The notes below the pieces were generated by a model, which was not told the DNA's origin, made no database searches, and saw only the letters and a program-made list of their open reading frames with translations. Below are positions 40,977-41,157 of a stretch of DNA of 41,157 nucleotides, piece by piece. This DNA is from DYTO01 sp040757795 (lineage in GTDB: Archaea; Hadarchaeota; Hadarchaeia; Hadarchaeales; Hadarchaeaceae). The position numbers and the translations under genes were made by a program. How positions within the stretch are numbered: the stretch's first letter is position 1; every line of letters starts with the position of its first letter. Location: positions 1 to 41,157 of the forward strand of contig JBFLWG010000003.1 in NCBI GenBank assembly GCA_040757795.1, read 5' to 3'.

Positions 40977-41006
40977 CTATGTATTGTACATAGGTTCATA
41001 TAAAAC
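40977..41006 (-). promoter_or_regulatory. TATA box and palindrome of the RelB/RelE pair
   Basis: A perfect inverted repeat, CTATGTA-TTG-TACATAG on the plus strand (40977-40993), lies between a TTTTATATG box (about 40998-41006, minus strand) and the antitoxin ATG at 40969. The position at the transcription start fits autorepression by the antitoxin. Confidence 0.6.
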
Positions 41007-41051
41007 TTGTTTGTTTACCCTTCAGTTTGGTGTATTATCCCACCACATGTG

Positions 41052-41157
41052 TCATACCCTGCCCATGAAGTACACTCTTGCCGGCGTTAAGTAGTTTAGC
41101 GCTTGGTGCGGTCTTTCGTAGTTGTAGTACCTGATGAATGCCCTGAGTGTCTTGTAC
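41052..41157 (-). CDS. Transposase C-terminus, cut by window edge
   Basis: The last bases, read on the minus strand, encode 34 residues ending at a TGA at 41052-41054. They include FIRYYNYERPHQALNYLTPA, the hallmark end of the integrase core of IS3/IS481-type transposases. The rest of the element lies beyond the window. The nearby end of the element cannot be fixed without its other terminus; the flank 41000-41051 shows no gene. Confidence 0.8.
   Translation of the reverse strand, partial: YKTLRAFIRYYNYERPHQALNYLTPARVYFMGRV

Noticed and set aside
1..41157. tRNA, rRNA and CRISPR arrays
   Set aside because: Gaps between genes are nearly all under 125 nt; none showed a tRNA-like cloverleaf, rRNA segment or regularly spaced direct repeats by eye.

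Overview
This window is archaeal chromosomal DNA, almost wall to wall protein-coding. The archaeal markers are an archaeal-type CCA-adding enzyme, Sm-like protein next to eL37, glycerol-1-phosphate dehydrogenase, the termination factor FttA/aCPSF1 behind the proteasome beta subunit, SepF, a PAC2 chaperone, a type IV pilin with an archaeal N-terminus, and the uL11-uL1-uL10 cluster. TATA-like boxes lie about 25-35 nt before many start codons, so many transcripts look leaderless or nearly so; inside operons GGTG/GGAGG-type Shine-Dalgarno sites appear. GTG and TTG starts are frequent. Tungsten-type aldehyde:ferredoxin oxidoreductase and radical SAM enzymes suggest an anaerobe. The lineage is probably euryarchaeal and uncultured, but I cannot place it further. 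I saw no rRNA, tRNA or CRISPR array, and no gene-free stretch longer than 300 bases.

Layout. 1-4.8 kb: Lhr-type helicase (5' end outside the window), then on the minus strand CCA-adding enzyme and Sm-eL37-small membrane protein. 4.9-8.2 kb: MinD-like ATPase, a RecA-fold protein with a degenerate P-loop, an overlapping pilin and a membrane-anchored surface protein. 8.2-14 kb: ArgS, metallo-beta-lactamase protein, PAC2 chaperone, a secreted zinc phospholipase C-like protein, M29-like aminopeptidase and a small coiled-coil membrane protein. 14-19.8 kb: AMP-forming acetyl-CoA synthetase divergent from a three-gene operon of thiolase, a DUF35-like/short-chain reductase fusion and a fused CoA transferase. 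19.8-27.9 kb: small winged-helix regulator with its own palindrome, glycerate kinase, DUF5654-like protein, aldehyde:ferredoxin oxidoreductase with a PfkB kinase, a GATase1-like protein, a GrsA-like B12 radical SAM protein and a small membrane protein. 27.9-35.2 kb: ribosomal stalk-base genes (no L12 after L10), PUA protein, SepF, ZPR1-like zinc finger, FttA, PsmB and EgsA. 35.3-41.2 kb: an accessory island with five toxin-antitoxin-like pairs (two nucleotidyltransferase pairs, two RelE pairs, one HepT/MntA pair), a GLUG-repeat surface protein, and a transposase end at the window edge.

How the parts may work together. The 14-20 kb genes interconvert acetate, acetyl-CoA, acetoacetyl-CoA and 3-hydroxybutyryl-CoA. 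The glycerate kinase, aldehyde oxidoreductase and PfkB kinase fit oxidation of a sugar-derived aldehyde such as glyceraldehyde to glycerate and then 2-phosphoglycerate. The most unusual observations are the DUF35-like domain fused to a ketoreductase directly behind a thiolase, the antitoxin-like domain fused to the MntA nucleotidyltransferase that matches the two RelB-like antitoxins nearby, and the tail-less uL10 without an adjacent L12 gene.
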